Assembly (NCBI RefSeq): GCF_940677205.1 | Contig: NZ_OW712331.1 | Location: forward strand, 434,001-498,000 | Direction of reading: 5' to 3' | DNA length: 64,000 nucleotides | Source: [Clostridium] colinum | GTDB lineage: Bacteria; Bacillota; Clostridia; Lachnospirales; CAG-274 | Shown here: positions 1 through 7,740 of the stretch, piece by piece | Layout: every line of letters starts with the position of its first letter | Position numbering within the stretch: position 1 is the stretch's first letter | The notes under the pieces: model-generated | What the model was told of the DNA's origin: nothing | Databases searched by the model: none | The model's input: the letters and a program-made list of their open reading frames with translations, nothing else | Position numbers and translations under genes: made by a program

Positions 1-237
1 GTAGATGGTATATTTGTAGCAATAGGTATTATACCAAATAGTCATATATTTGAAGAGCATTTAAAACTTGATGATAGCAACTATATTGTTGCAACAGAAG
101 ATTGTAAAACTTCTGTAGATGGTGTATTTGTAGCAGGAGATGTTCGTACTAAGGCTTTAAGGCAGGTTGTAACAGCAGTTTCTGATGGAGCAAATGCTAT
201 AACATCTATTGAAAAATATTTAGCAACAAAATTTTAA
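1..237 (+). CDS. trxB: Thioredoxin reductase, C-terminal part (cut by window edge)
   Basis: The frame is open from base 1 and ends at TAA 235-237, giving the last 78 residues of a protein that starts outside the window. The segment has the C-terminal FAD-binding signature of the low-molecular-weight thioredoxin reductase family: VFVAGDVR followed by a QVVTAVSDGA helix, and a nearby FVAIGIIPNS strand. The family transfers electrons from NADPH through FAD and a CxxC disulfide to thioredoxin; the CxxC part is upstream and not visible. A strong terminator follows immediately, so this is the last gene of its transcript. A related alkyl-hydroperoxide-reductase F-type flavoprotein cannot be excluded from this fragment. 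Confidence 0.85.
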   Translation, partial: VDGIFVAIGIIPNSHIFEEHLKLDDSNYIVATEDCKTSVDGVFVAGDVRTKALRQVVTAVSDGANAITSIEKYLATKF

Positions 238-240
238 AAA

Positions 241-285
241 AACTCTAAAAAGCTAATATATTTATTAGCTTTTTAGAGTTTTTTA
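241..285 (+). terminator. Rho-independent terminator after trxB
   Basis: A perfect 17-bp inverted repeat, arms 241-257 and 264-280, has a 6-base loop and is followed by a T-rich tail. It lies 3 bases after the trxB stop. Confidence 0.9.
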
Positions 286-342
286 TTATATTTTTATGAA
301 ATAATTAAATTATTTAAAGTTTTTTATATATAAATGTATTAA

Positions 343-567
343 TAATATCAAACTGTAGGCAAAATAGGAATAACACAAAAAGCAGATAGTATGAGAATGA
401 AGAGTTCCCATCTTTAATCGTATCTGTGGCTTTGCCACGGATACGTAAAGCTAGGTTTTTAGTGGGCTTTAGCCCATTGTGCGAGAAAACCTTGCTTTTT
501 TCATACAGTACATCAAAAAAATAATCTTGTTATTTTTTGAAAGGTTGTAGACTTTGTCTACAACCTC
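343..567 (+). repeat. Dispersed structured repeat, copy A
   Basis: About 225 bp of intergenic DNA matches 34837-35059 on the same strand and 6726-6888 on the opposite strand. It holds hairpins with a CTTTG- or CTTTA-type apex: GTGGC-TTT-GCCAC near 425-439, GGGCTTTAGCCC near 464-475, and GTAGACTTTGTCTAC near 547-561. An A-run/T-run stem lies around 515-540. The 3' end is ...CAACCTC at 561-567. The 5' end is set by alignment to the other copies (TAAT, then CTGTAG at 353) and may be off by a few bases. No reading frame is present. The whole gap between trxB and the symporter gene consists of the trxB terminator, an A+T-rich spacer and this element. Confidence 0.8.
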
Positions 568-594
568 ATAATATATAATTTTAAATATTAAAAA

Positions 595-1812
595 TTAATT
601 TTTCTTTATATGTTTTTTATAAAACTTATCTACTATGATAGCAATAGCATTATCTCCAGATACATTACAAGCAGTACCAAAGCTATCTTGAGTTATATAT
701 AATGTTATTAAAAGGCCAGTTAAGGCTCCGTCTGGGTCTATACCGACCATTGATAAAAATGGAACGGCAGACATAATACCACCACCAGGAGCACCAGGAG
801 AGGCAATCATTACAACTGCTAAGGTTAATATAAAAGGAATGATTGTACTAATACTTATGTCCATATTATTCATTAATAAAACACTTGTTACACAAGATGT
901 AATAGTTATCATACTACCAGCTAAATGTATATTAGCACATAAAGGTATAACAAATTCTCTTATTTCTGGAGAAGTGTTGTTTTTTTCGGCACAAGCTAAA
1001 TTAACAGGTATTGTAGCAGCAGAAGATTGAGTACCTATTGCAGTAAGATATCCAGGAATTTGGTTTTTTAATAGTTTAATAGGGCTTTGCTTACTAATAG
1101 TCCCAGCAAAAATAAATATTGCAATAAGGTATAATATGTGTAAAATAAGCACTGTTAAAAATACTTTCCATAATACAGACAATATAGAAAATGCTTGTCC
1201 ACTATATGTTAAGTTTGCAAATGTAGACAAAATATAAAATGGTAAAAATGGAATAATAGCCTTATTTAAAACTTTTGTAATAATTGCAGAAAATTCTGTA
1301 AAAAAGTCATAAGTAACGTTTCCTATCTCTTTACCTCTCATTGTACTAACAGATAAGCCCATAACAAAAGCTAAAACAACAGCAGAAGTAACATCAAAAA
1401 GTGGTTTTAAATCTATTGAAAATAATGGTTGTATAAAAGCACCTTCATCTGCTAAATTGTTAAACAAGTTGCTCGATATAAAATGTGGAAAAAGATTTAT
1501 AGCAACAATATATGCTATAGTACCAGCTATTAATGTGGAAGCATAAGAAACAAATGTTGTAAATCCTAATAGCTTACCAGCGCCTTGTGTTAAGTCTGCA
1601 ATACCTTTTGTTATAAATGCTAATATCATAAGTGGTATTACAAATTTTAAAAATAAGCTAAAAAAGTTGGCTAATGTAATAATTATGGACATTATTATTT
1701 CAAAACTTTTAAAGCCTTTGTTTGAAAGAATCATAGTAAAATAACCTAAGAATATACCTAATAATATAGCCATAATAAGCTTAGGAATAAGACCTATTTT
1801 CTTTTTTTTCAT
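595..1812 (-). CDS. Dicarboxylate/amino acid:cation symporter (DAACS family)
   Basis: A predicted 405-residue membrane protein of the sodium- or proton-coupled DAACS/glutamate-transporter family, which imports dicarboxylates or small amino acids. It has about eight hydrophobic segments. The two re-entrant-loop signatures are present: TQSSAATIPVN around residue 262 (serine-rich HP1 tip) and SPGAPGGGIMSAV near residue 345 (HP2). The best start is the ATG at 1810-1812, preceded by AGAAGGGA at an 8-base spacing. An ATG-like start at 1854 would add 14 non-hydrophobic residues and has no ribosome site. The substrate cannot be read from sequence; SstT-like serine/threonine uptake or dicarboxylate uptake are both possible. 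The gene is monocistronic and transcribed away from aroB. Confidence 0.88.
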   Translation of the reverse strand: MKKKKIGLIPKLIMAILLGIFLGYFTMILSNKGFKSFEIIMSIIITLANFFSLFLKFVIPLMILAFITKGIADLTQGAGKLLGFTTFVSYASTLIAGTIAYIVAINLFPHFISSNLFNNLADEGAFIQPLFSIDLKPLFDVTSAVVLAFVMGLSVSTMRGKEIGNVTYDFFTEFSAIITKVLNKAIIPFLPFYILSTFANLTYSGQAFSILSVLWKVFLTVLILHILYLIAIFIFAGTISKQSPIKLLKNQIPGYLTAIGTQSSAATIPVNLACAEKNNTSPEIREFVIPLCANIHLAGSMITITSCVTSVLLMNNMDISISTIIPFILTLAVVMIASPGAPGGGIMSAVPFLSMVGIDPDGALTGLLITLYITQDSFGTACNVSGDNAIAIIVDKFYKKHIKKN

Positions 1813-2010
1813 AAAATCATTCCCTTCTAGTTTTGTGTTTAATGTATAAGTCAATATTATATATTAAATACTAAAAAAATACAAGCACTTTATAAAAAAT
1901 CATATAAAGTTATAAATATATAAAAGATAACCATTAAATATATAATAAAAATGTATAGAAAAAAATATATAAGTGTGTTAAAATATTAAAAAATAAGGAG
2001 AATTTAGATT

Positions 2011-3078
2011 ATGTATAGTATAAATATAAAACGAAAATATACAATATATATAGAAGAAGATTTTACAAATCTTATAAAATATTTAAATAAAAATAATATA
2101 AAACATAATAATATTGTTATTATTACCGATGATAATGTATTTAATTACTATTTAAAAGATATAAAAAATTTATTTAATAATAGTAATATATATGTATATA
2201 AAATAAAATCAGGAGAAAAAAGTAAAAATTTAACACAAATACATAAAATATATGAGTTTTTATTAAATAATAATATAGACAGAAAAAGCCTTATAATATC
2301 TCTTGGTGGAGGTGTTGTAGGAGATATAGCTGGATTTGTAGCATCTACATATATGAGAGGTATAAAATTTATCCAAATACCAACTACTTTATTATCACAA
2401 GTAGATAGTAGCATTGGAGGTAAAACTGGAGTAGACTTTTTAAATAAAAAAAATATTATAGGAAGTTTTTATAATCCATCTTTAGTATATATAAATATTA
2501 AAACGCTAGAAACATTACCAAAAGAACAATTTGAAAATGGTATGGCAGAAGTTATAAAGCATGGATATATTTTAGATAAAGAATTTTTAGATTTTATATT
2601 ATACCAAAAAGAAAAAATAAAAAATTATGACAAAAATATTTTAAAGAAAATGATATATCAATCTTGTAAAATAAAGGCTAATATAGTTTGTAAAGATGAA
2701 AAAGAGCAAGAAATAAGAGAAATTTTAAATTTTGGACATACTTTTGGTCACTCTATAGAAACAGAAACAGATTTTAATGTATTACACGGGCAAGGTGTAG
2801 CTATTGGCATTATAGCCAGTATGTATATTTCTTATATTAAAGGATATTTACAACAAGAAGATTTAGAAAAAGCTAAAGATATATTAAAATATTTTAATTT
2901 ATATAGTGAAAATAAACTAAATATAGAAAATATTTATAAAAATATGATATATGATAAAAAAAATGAAGATAAGAAAATAAAGATAATTATGCTTAAAAAC
3001 ATAGGAGAAGCATTTGCTACAAATGAAATATCAGAAAAAATAATAAAAGATGCTATAAAATATTCTTTGGAGGGTTAA
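2011..3078 (+). CDS. aroB: 3-dehydroquinate synthase
   Basis: A 355-residue cytoplasmic enzyme that converts DAHP to 3-dehydroquinate, the second step of the shikimate pathway, using NAD and a divalent metal. The NAD-binding GGGVVGD motif lies near residue 100, and the PTTLLSQVDSSIGGKTGVD signature, which contains an active-site lysine, lies near 125-142. The metal ligands are the Glu in AEVIKHG (about 180), the first His in GHTFGHS (about 243) and the His in VLHGQG (about 259). Length matches the family. The ATG at 2011 is preceded by AAGGAG. lspA begins 1 base after the stop, so aroB opens an aroB-lspA-rluD transcript. Confidence 0.96.
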   Translation: MYSINIKRKYTIYIEEDFTNLIKYLNKNNIKHNNIVIITDDNVFNYYLKDIKNLFNNSNIYVYKIKSGEKSKNLTQIHKIYEFLLNNNIDRKSLIISLGGGVVGDIAGFVASTYMRGIKFIQIPTTLLSQVDSSIGGKTGVDFLNKKNIIGSFYNPSLVYINIKTLETLPKEQFENGMAEVIKHGYILDKEFLDFILYQKEKIKNYDKNILKKMIYQSCKIKANIVCKDEKEQEIREILNFGHTFGHSIETETDFNVLHGQGVAIGIIASMYISYIKGYLQQEDLEKAKDILKYFNLYSENKLNIENIYKNMIYDKKNEDKKIKIIMLKNIGEAFATNEISEKIIKDAIKYSLEG

Positions 3079-3079
3079 A

Positions 3080-3568
3080 ATGAAGAAAATATTACCTATT
3101 ATATATACAACAATACTTATAATAATTGACCAATTAGTTAAATTGACATGTTTAGAAAAGCTAAAACCAATAGGTTCTGTTAAAATAATACAAGACTTTT
3201 TTTATCTTACTTATGTAGAAAATAGAGGAGCTGCTTTTGGTATGCTAAAAGGTGGAAGATGGGTGTTTATAATCATAGCATTATGTGCGGTTATTTTTTG
3301 TAGTATATATTATTATAAATTACCTAAAAATAAATTTAATAGTATAACCAAAATATCATTTTTACTTATTATATCTGGAGCAATAGGCAATATGATAGAT
3401 AGAATATTTAGAGGATATGTTATAGATATGTTTCATTTTATTTTTTGGGGTAAAGATTTTGCTGTTTTTAATGTTGCGGATATTTTAGTTTGTGTAGGGA
3501 CATTTTTACTTGCAATAGTAGTTATTTTTTCAAAAGATAAAAAACATAAAATAGAAAAGGAAGATTAG
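3080..3568 (+). CDS. lspA: Lipoprotein signal peptidase (signal peptidase II)
   Basis: A 162-residue membrane aspartyl protease that removes the signal peptide of prolipoproteins after diacylglyceryl transfer. Four hydrophobic segments are visible, at about 5-22, 58-78, 88-108 and 130-150. Conserved family blocks are VENRGAAFG (about 48-56), IGNMIDRIFRGYVIDMF (about 101-117) and FNVADI (about 130-135). The catalytic aspartates are those in NMIDR and NVAD. It starts 1 base after aroB and is followed after 1 base by the RluD-type gene, the lspA-rluD order seen in Bacillus ahead of the pyr operon. Confidence 0.95.
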   Translation: MKKILPIIYTTILIIIDQLVKLTCLEKLKPIGSVKIIQDFFYLTYVENRGAAFGMLKGGRWVFIIIALCAVIFCSIYYYKLPKNKFNSITKISFLLIISGAIGNMIDRIFRGYVIDMFHFIFWGKDFAVFNVADILVCVGTFLLAIVVIFSKDKKHKIEKED

Positions 3569-3569
3569 T

Positions 3570-4478
3570 TTGATACATTTAGAATTTACAGTATTAAAAG
3601 ATGATGAAGACAAAAGAATAGATAATTTTTTAAATATTAATTTAGAAGACATATCAAGAAGTAGAATACAAAAGCTTATAGAAGAAAATCAAATATTAGT
3701 AAATAATAAAAATATTAATAAAAATTATAAGCTTAGAAAAGATGATATTATTAGTGTTAACATAGAAGAACCAAAAGAAATAGATATTTTACCAGAAAAT
3801 ATACCATTAGATATAGTATATGAAGATGATGATGTTATACTTATTAATAAACCACAAGATATGGTTGTTCATCCAGCTAATGGACATTATACAGGCACAT
3901 TAGTTAATGGGTTAATGTATCATTGTAAAGATAATTTATCGGGCATAAATGGTATTATGCGTCCTGGAATAGTCCATAGAATAGATAAAGATACATCAGG
4001 TATACTTGTAGTTGCAAAAAATGATAAAGCACATAAAAATCTTGCTATTCAGCTAGAAAATCATTCTATGACAAGAGTATATTACGCTATTGTATACAAT
4101 AATTTAAAAAATGATAAAGGAACAATAGATGCACCTATTGGAAGACATCCAATTGATAGAAAAAAAATGGCAGTTACAAATAAAAATTCTAAAAGAGCAG
4201 TTACACATTATGAAGTTTTAAAAAGATTTAAAAATCATACGCTTATTAAACTAAAACTAGAAACTGGAAGGACACATCAAATAAGAGTACATATGGCATA
4301 TATAGGTAATCCTCTTTTAGGAGATATTGTATATGGTAAACAAAAACAACCTTTTAATTTAGTAGGTCAAGTGTTACACGCTAAAGTATTAGGGTTTATA
4401 CACCCTACAAGCAATAAATATATGGAATTTGAAACAGACTTGCCATATTATTTTAAAAATGTTTTAAATAAATTATAA
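3570..4478 (+). CDS. RluD-family 23S rRNA/tRNA pseudouridine synthase
   Basis: A 302-residue RNA-modifying enzyme. Residues about 1-60 form an S4-like RNA-binding domain (DKRIDNFL, SRIQKLIEE, NYKLRKDD). The catalytic domain contains the HRIDKDTSG motif at about 135-143, whose second Asp is the nucleophile. GRTHQIRVHM near 230 and LLGDIVYG near 247 are further family blocks. The start is the TTG at 3570, preceded by AAAAGGAAG; no better ATG lies nearby. The exact target uridines are not predictable; B. subtilis YlyB sits in the same neighbourhood. Confidence 0.92.
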   Translation: MIHLEFTVLKDDEDKRIDNFLNINLEDISRSRIQKLIEENQILVNNKNINKNYKLRKDDIISVNIEEPKEIDILPENIPLDIVYEDDDVILINKPQDMVVHPANGHYTGTLVNGLMYHCKDNLSGINGIMRPGIVHRIDKDTSGILVVAKNDKAHKNLAIQLENHSMTRVYYAIVYNNLKNDKGTIDAPIGRHPIDRKKMAVTNKNSKRAVTHYEVLKRFKNHTLIKLKLETGRTHQIRVHMAYIGNPLLGDIVYGKQKQPFNLVGQVLHAKVLGFIHPTSNKYMEFETDLPYYFKNVLNKL

Positions 4479-4499
4479 TAAAATTAAAGGAGAAAGTTT

Positions 4500-5423
4500 A
4501 TGATTTTTAAAAGAAAAGATTTTATAAGTCTTATGGATATAAGTGCTGAAGAAATATTACATATATTAGATACAGCAGAAACTATGAAACACGTTATAGG
4601 TAAAAAAAATAAAAAATCACCTTATTTAGAAGGAAAATCTGTTATTGTATTATTTTATGAAAAAAGTGTAAGAGCAAAGTTATCTTATGAGCTAGCAGCA
4701 CAATATTTAAGTGCAAATATAGTAGATATATTAGTATCTGAAAGTAATAACAGATATGAAAATTTATATGAAATGGGAAGAACGATAGACCAAATGGGTG
4801 CAGATTTTATTATATGTAGACACCCTATGAGTGGTAGTGCTAAATTTATGGCAGAAAATGTAAGTGCTAGTGTTATAAATGCAGGTGATGGTATAAACGA
4901 AAACCCAAGCCAAGCTCTTTTGGACCTTATGACTATAAAAAATATGAAAGGTAGCTTTAAAGGACTTAAAGTAGCAATTATAGGAGATGTAGAAAGCTCT
5001 AGAGTAACAAGAAGCAATATATGGGGGCTTTTAAAATTGGGAGCAGATGTATGTGTTTCTGGTCCACCTACTATGATACCACCACAGTTAGAAAAATTTG
5101 GTGTGAAAGTATATTATAATCCTAAAGAGGCAGTAAAAGACGCAGATGTTATAATGACTCTTAGATTGCAAGATGAAAAATCTTACGGTAGTAAATTATC
5201 ATCTTTTAATGAATATAAAAGCTTTTTTAAACTAGATGAAACTTTATTATCATATGCCAATAAAGATGCTATTGTTATGCACCCAGGTAGACCACATAAA
5301 AGTATAGAAATATCTACATCTATATTAGAAAGTACACGTGTTTTAATGGATGACCAAATAACTAACGGTGTGGCAGTGCGTATGGCATTGTTATATTTAT
5401 TGTCTTTAGGAATGGGGGTATAA
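4500..5423 (+). CDS. pyrB: Aspartate carbamoyltransferase-like protein with altered active site
   Basis: A 307-residue protein that aligns end to end with PyrB, which makes carbamoyl-aspartate in pyrimidine synthesis. Overall landmarks are kept: RH at 107-108, INAGDG at 126-131, Q138, ALLDLMTI and the IGDVESSRV block. Several catalytic residues differ. The carbamoyl-phosphate loop STRTR is SVRAK (56-60). The Lys of the KGET loop is Arg85. The catalytic His of HPTQ is Asn135 in ENPSQ. The usual HPAP near the C-terminus reads HPGRP. The reading frame is intact, with AAAGGAG before the ATG and pyrC 2 bases downstream. It may be a pseudoenzyme, a repurposed carbamoyltransferase-fold protein or a weak ATCase. 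No other pyr genes and no pyrR are in the window. Confidence 0.8.
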   Translation: MIFKRKDFISLMDISAEEILHILDTAETMKHVIGKKNKKSPYLEGKSVIVLFYEKSVRAKLSYELAAQYLSANIVDILVSESNNRYENLYEMGRTIDQMGADFIICRHPMSGSAKFMAENVSASVINAGDGINENPSQALLDLMTIKNMKGSFKGLKVAIIGDVESSRVTRSNIWGLLKLGADVCVSGPPTMIPPQLEKFGVKVYYNPKEAVKDADVIMTLRLQDEKSYGSKLSSFNEYKSFFKLDETLLSYANKDAIVMHPGRPHKSIEISTSILESTRVLMDDQITNGVAVRMALLYLLSLGMGV

Positions 5424-5425
5424 TT

Positions 5426-6703
5426 ATGAATTTATTAATAAAAAATGCAAAAATTGTATCTAATGGTATAGAAGAAAAAGAAATAAAAGATATTTACATA
5501 GAAGATGGTATAATAAAAACAATAGATAAAAATATAAATATAAAAGATATAAAAACAGTAGATGCTAAAAATAATTATGTTTTACCTGGATTTATAGATA
5601 TTGGTTGTCGAGTTTTTGAAAATGGGTATGAAAGTAAAGATAACATTATAAGGCTTACACAAGCAGGAGCTAAAGGTGGTTACACTACTATTACAACTTC
5701 TTCATCTGCAAAGCCTATAGTAGATAATAAAACAGTGGTAGAATATATAAGCTCTAAATGTAAAGAAGGAATTAATATAAATTTGTATCCAACAGGTAAT
5801 ATAACAAAAGGTGGAGAGGGAAAACAAATATCGGAAATAGGAGAAATGGTATTAACTGGTGTTGTAGCTATATCAGACGGAGAAAAAGCAATAGAAGACA
5901 CAAAGCTTTTAAGAGATGTATTTTTATATTCTAGAATGTTTGATATAACAGTTATGACAACACTAATAGAGCCTAATTTATCTAAAGGTGGTATGATAAA
6001 TTATGGTTGTATGGCTACAAAGCTAGGACTTGCTGGTATACCAAAAGAGGCAGAAGAAATAGAAGCATCAAAAAACATTATTTTGGCAAAACATACAGGT
6101 GCTAAAGTACATATATCTTATGTAACAACAAAAGGAACTGTAGAGCTTATTAGACAAGCAAAAAAAGAAGGGGTAAATATAACTTGTAGCACAGCACCGC
6201 ATTATTTTACCCTTACAGATAGAGCAATAGATAATTATAATACATTTGCAAAAGTTATGCCACCACTTAGAGAAGAAGAAGACATAGAAGCTATAAAAGA
6301 AGGCCTTAGAGATGGTACAATAGATACGATAGTTTCTGGACACTCACCTTCTTTATATGAAAAAAAGGCTACAGAATTTGAAAGATCAGAGTTTGGATTA
6401 TCTGGGTTAGAGGTTGCATTTAATATTACAAATACAAAGCTTATAAAAGAAGATACATTTTCATTAAAAGAAATTACAAAGTTAATGAGTAAAAATCCAG
6501 CTAATATTTTAGGATTCAAAACTAAAGGAGAAATAAAAGAAGGATATGACGCAGATATTATTATTTTAGATACTAAAAAAGAAAAAATTATAAAATCTAG
6601 TGAATTTTTATCAAGAGCAAAATATTCCCCTTATGAAAATTTATCTGTTTTTGGAGATATTTTAGCAACTATTGTTGGAGGCAATGTACTATATAATAAT
6701 TAA
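5426..6703 (+). CDS. pyrC: Dihydroorotase-like protein lacking metal ligands
   Basis: A 425-residue amidohydrolase-fold protein that aligns over its full length with class I dihydroorotase. The metal centre is gone. The HxH after PGFID is Gly60-Cys61-Arg62. The HCED histidine is replaced by Thr179. The second His of HxxH is Tyr232 (HISY). The DH aspartate near the end is Gly305 (SGHSP). Asp151 of the SD motif is kept. This resembles the inactive PyrC' proteins that support ATCase in Pseudomonas, but here the partner PyrB is altered too. The frame is intact over 1.28 kb, which argues for selection on some function. RBS GGGGGT precedes ATG 5426; the gene is coupled to pyrB. Confidence 0.8.
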   Translation: MNLLIKNAKIVSNGIEEKEIKDIYIEDGIIKTIDKNINIKDIKTVDAKNNYVLPGFIDIGCRVFENGYESKDNIIRLTQAGAKGGYTTITTSSSAKPIVDNKTVVEYISSKCKEGININLYPTGNITKGGEGKQISEIGEMVLTGVVAISDGEKAIEDTKLLRDVFLYSRMFDITVMTTLIEPNLSKGGMINYGCMATKLGLAGIPKEAEEIEASKNIILAKHTGAKVHISYVTTKGTVELIRQAKKEGVNITCSTAPHYFTLTDRAIDNYNTFAKVMPPLREEEDIEAIKEGLRDGTIDTIVSGHSPSLYEKKATEFERSEFGLSGLEVAFNITNTKLIKEDTFSLKEITKLMSKNPANILGFKTKGEIKEGYDADIIILDTKKEKIIKSSEFLSRAKYSPYENLSVFGDILATIVGGNVLYNN

Positions 6704-6725
6704 TTTTATAACTTAAATATATACT

Positions 6726-6888
6726 GAGGTTGTATGAAAAAGCTGAGTTATTCGAACAAGGGCTAAATGCCATAAAAATCTAGCTTTTACATAATTCAAG
6801 GCAAAGCTATGTCTTGTGATTAGAATTTTTATGCAAAGCATAAAAATAAAAAATTAATCCAAAATATTTTGTCTACAATATAGTATTA
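6726..6888 (-). repeat. Dispersed structured repeat, copy C (internally deleted)
   Basis: The reverse complement matches copies A and B from the 5' TAAT...TTGTAGACAAAAT end through the TATGCTTTGCATA hairpin and the CTAGATTT segment to TTCATACA. It then jumps directly to the terminal ACCTC. About 70 bp, containing the A-run stem and the last hairpin, is missing, with the join falling in an ACA shared by both sides. A 6-bp direct repeat, AGTATA read on the minus strand, touches both ends. The remaining bases to 7072 are A+T-rich with no recognisable gene. Confidence 0.75.
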
Positions 6889-7072
6889 TATACTTTAGTT
6901 ATTTATTATAGTAATTATTTTTGATATAATAAGTAATATTATCATTGTTAAAAGTATTAAAGATGTATTTAGTTTTAATATAAATGGTATACAAAAATTA
7001 TAGTTTTATTAAAAATAGGATTAGTAGCTTATATTTTAGGATGTTTATTGGTATTAAAATGAAAAAATAGTA

Positions 7073-7101
7073 TTGCAATAAGTAATAATTAGTGATATAA
7101 T
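7073..7101 (+). promoter_or_regulatory. SigA-type promoter for the rimP operon
   Basis: TTGCAA (7073-7078) and TATAAT (7096-7101) are separated by 17 bases, about 120 bp before rimP. Confidence 0.65.
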
Positions 7102-7129
7102 ATAAGTATATTATTAATATGTTTATCTA

Positions 7130-7157
7130 GAGAGTGGGTTTTGCCCACTCTCCTTTT
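7130..7157 (+). terminator. Leader hairpin / attenuator candidate before rimP
   Basis: A perfect 9-bp GC-containing stem, GAGAGTGGG (7130-7138) with CCCACTCTC (7144-7152), has a 5-base loop and is followed by CTTTTG. It lies between the promoter at 7073-7101 and rimP, so it would end or attenuate transcripts from that promoter. The T tract is short, so efficiency is uncertain. Confidence 0.6.
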
Positions 7158-7219
7158 GTATAATAATTAAGTTTTATATCTAAAATTTTAAGATTTTACT
7201 ATAAGAAAGGAGCCTATTT

Positions 7220-7681
7220 ATGCAAACAAAAGATATTATTAAAAAAGTAGAACAATATGTTATGCCCATTATAGAAAAAAATAACTATGAGCTTGTAGAA
7301 ACAGAGTTTGTAAAAGAAGGTGCTAACTATTATTTAAGACTTTATATTGATAAAGAGGGTGGATTTTCTATAAATGACTGTGAGATAGTAAGTAGATATT
7401 TAGAAGAAAAACTAGAAGAAGATGATTTTATAGACAAAGCATATATATTAGAAGTCAGTTCACCTGGTATAGATAGAGTGCTTAAAAAAGATAGTGAATA
7501 CCAAAAATATAAAGGACGAATTGTAGATATTAAACTTTATAAACCTATAGATAAAGTAAAAGAATTTCAAGGTGAGCTTGTAGGGCTTATAGATGATAAA
7601 ATAGTAGTATGTGAAAATGAAAAAGAAATAAGTTTTGATAAAAAAGATGTTGCAGTTTGTAGATTAGCAGTAATTTTTTAA
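7220..7681 (+). CDS. rimP: Ribosome maturation factor RimP
   Basis: A 153-residue cytoplasmic protein needed for maturation of the 30S subunit. It has the N-terminal alpha-beta domain, with the VETEFVKEG and LRLYIDKEGG strands and a SRYLEEKLEEDD helix, then LEVSSPGIDRVL (about 80-92), the family hallmark, and a C-terminal SH3-like beta domain. Length is typical. AGAAAGGAG precedes ATG 7220. It is the first gene of the conserved rimP-nusA-infB operon, with nusA 60 bases downstream. Confidence 0.96.
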   Translation: MQTKDIIKKVEQYVMPIIEKNNYELVETEFVKEGANYYLRLYIDKEGGFSINDCEIVSRYLEEKLEEDDFIDKAYILEVSSPGIDRVLKKDSEYQKYKGRIVDIKLYKPIDKVKEFQGELVGLIDDKIVVCENEKEISFDKKDVAVCRLAVIF

Positions 7682-7740
7682 TTTTAATATATAAAATATA
7701 TATCAATTGTATAAATACAACTTTTAAGGAGGATAATATA

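Noticed and set aside
6889-7072. Possible small gene remnant between repeat copy C and the rimP promoter
   Set aside because: A short hydrophobic run near 7020-7062 exists, but no start, ribosome site or recognisable homology can be supported.
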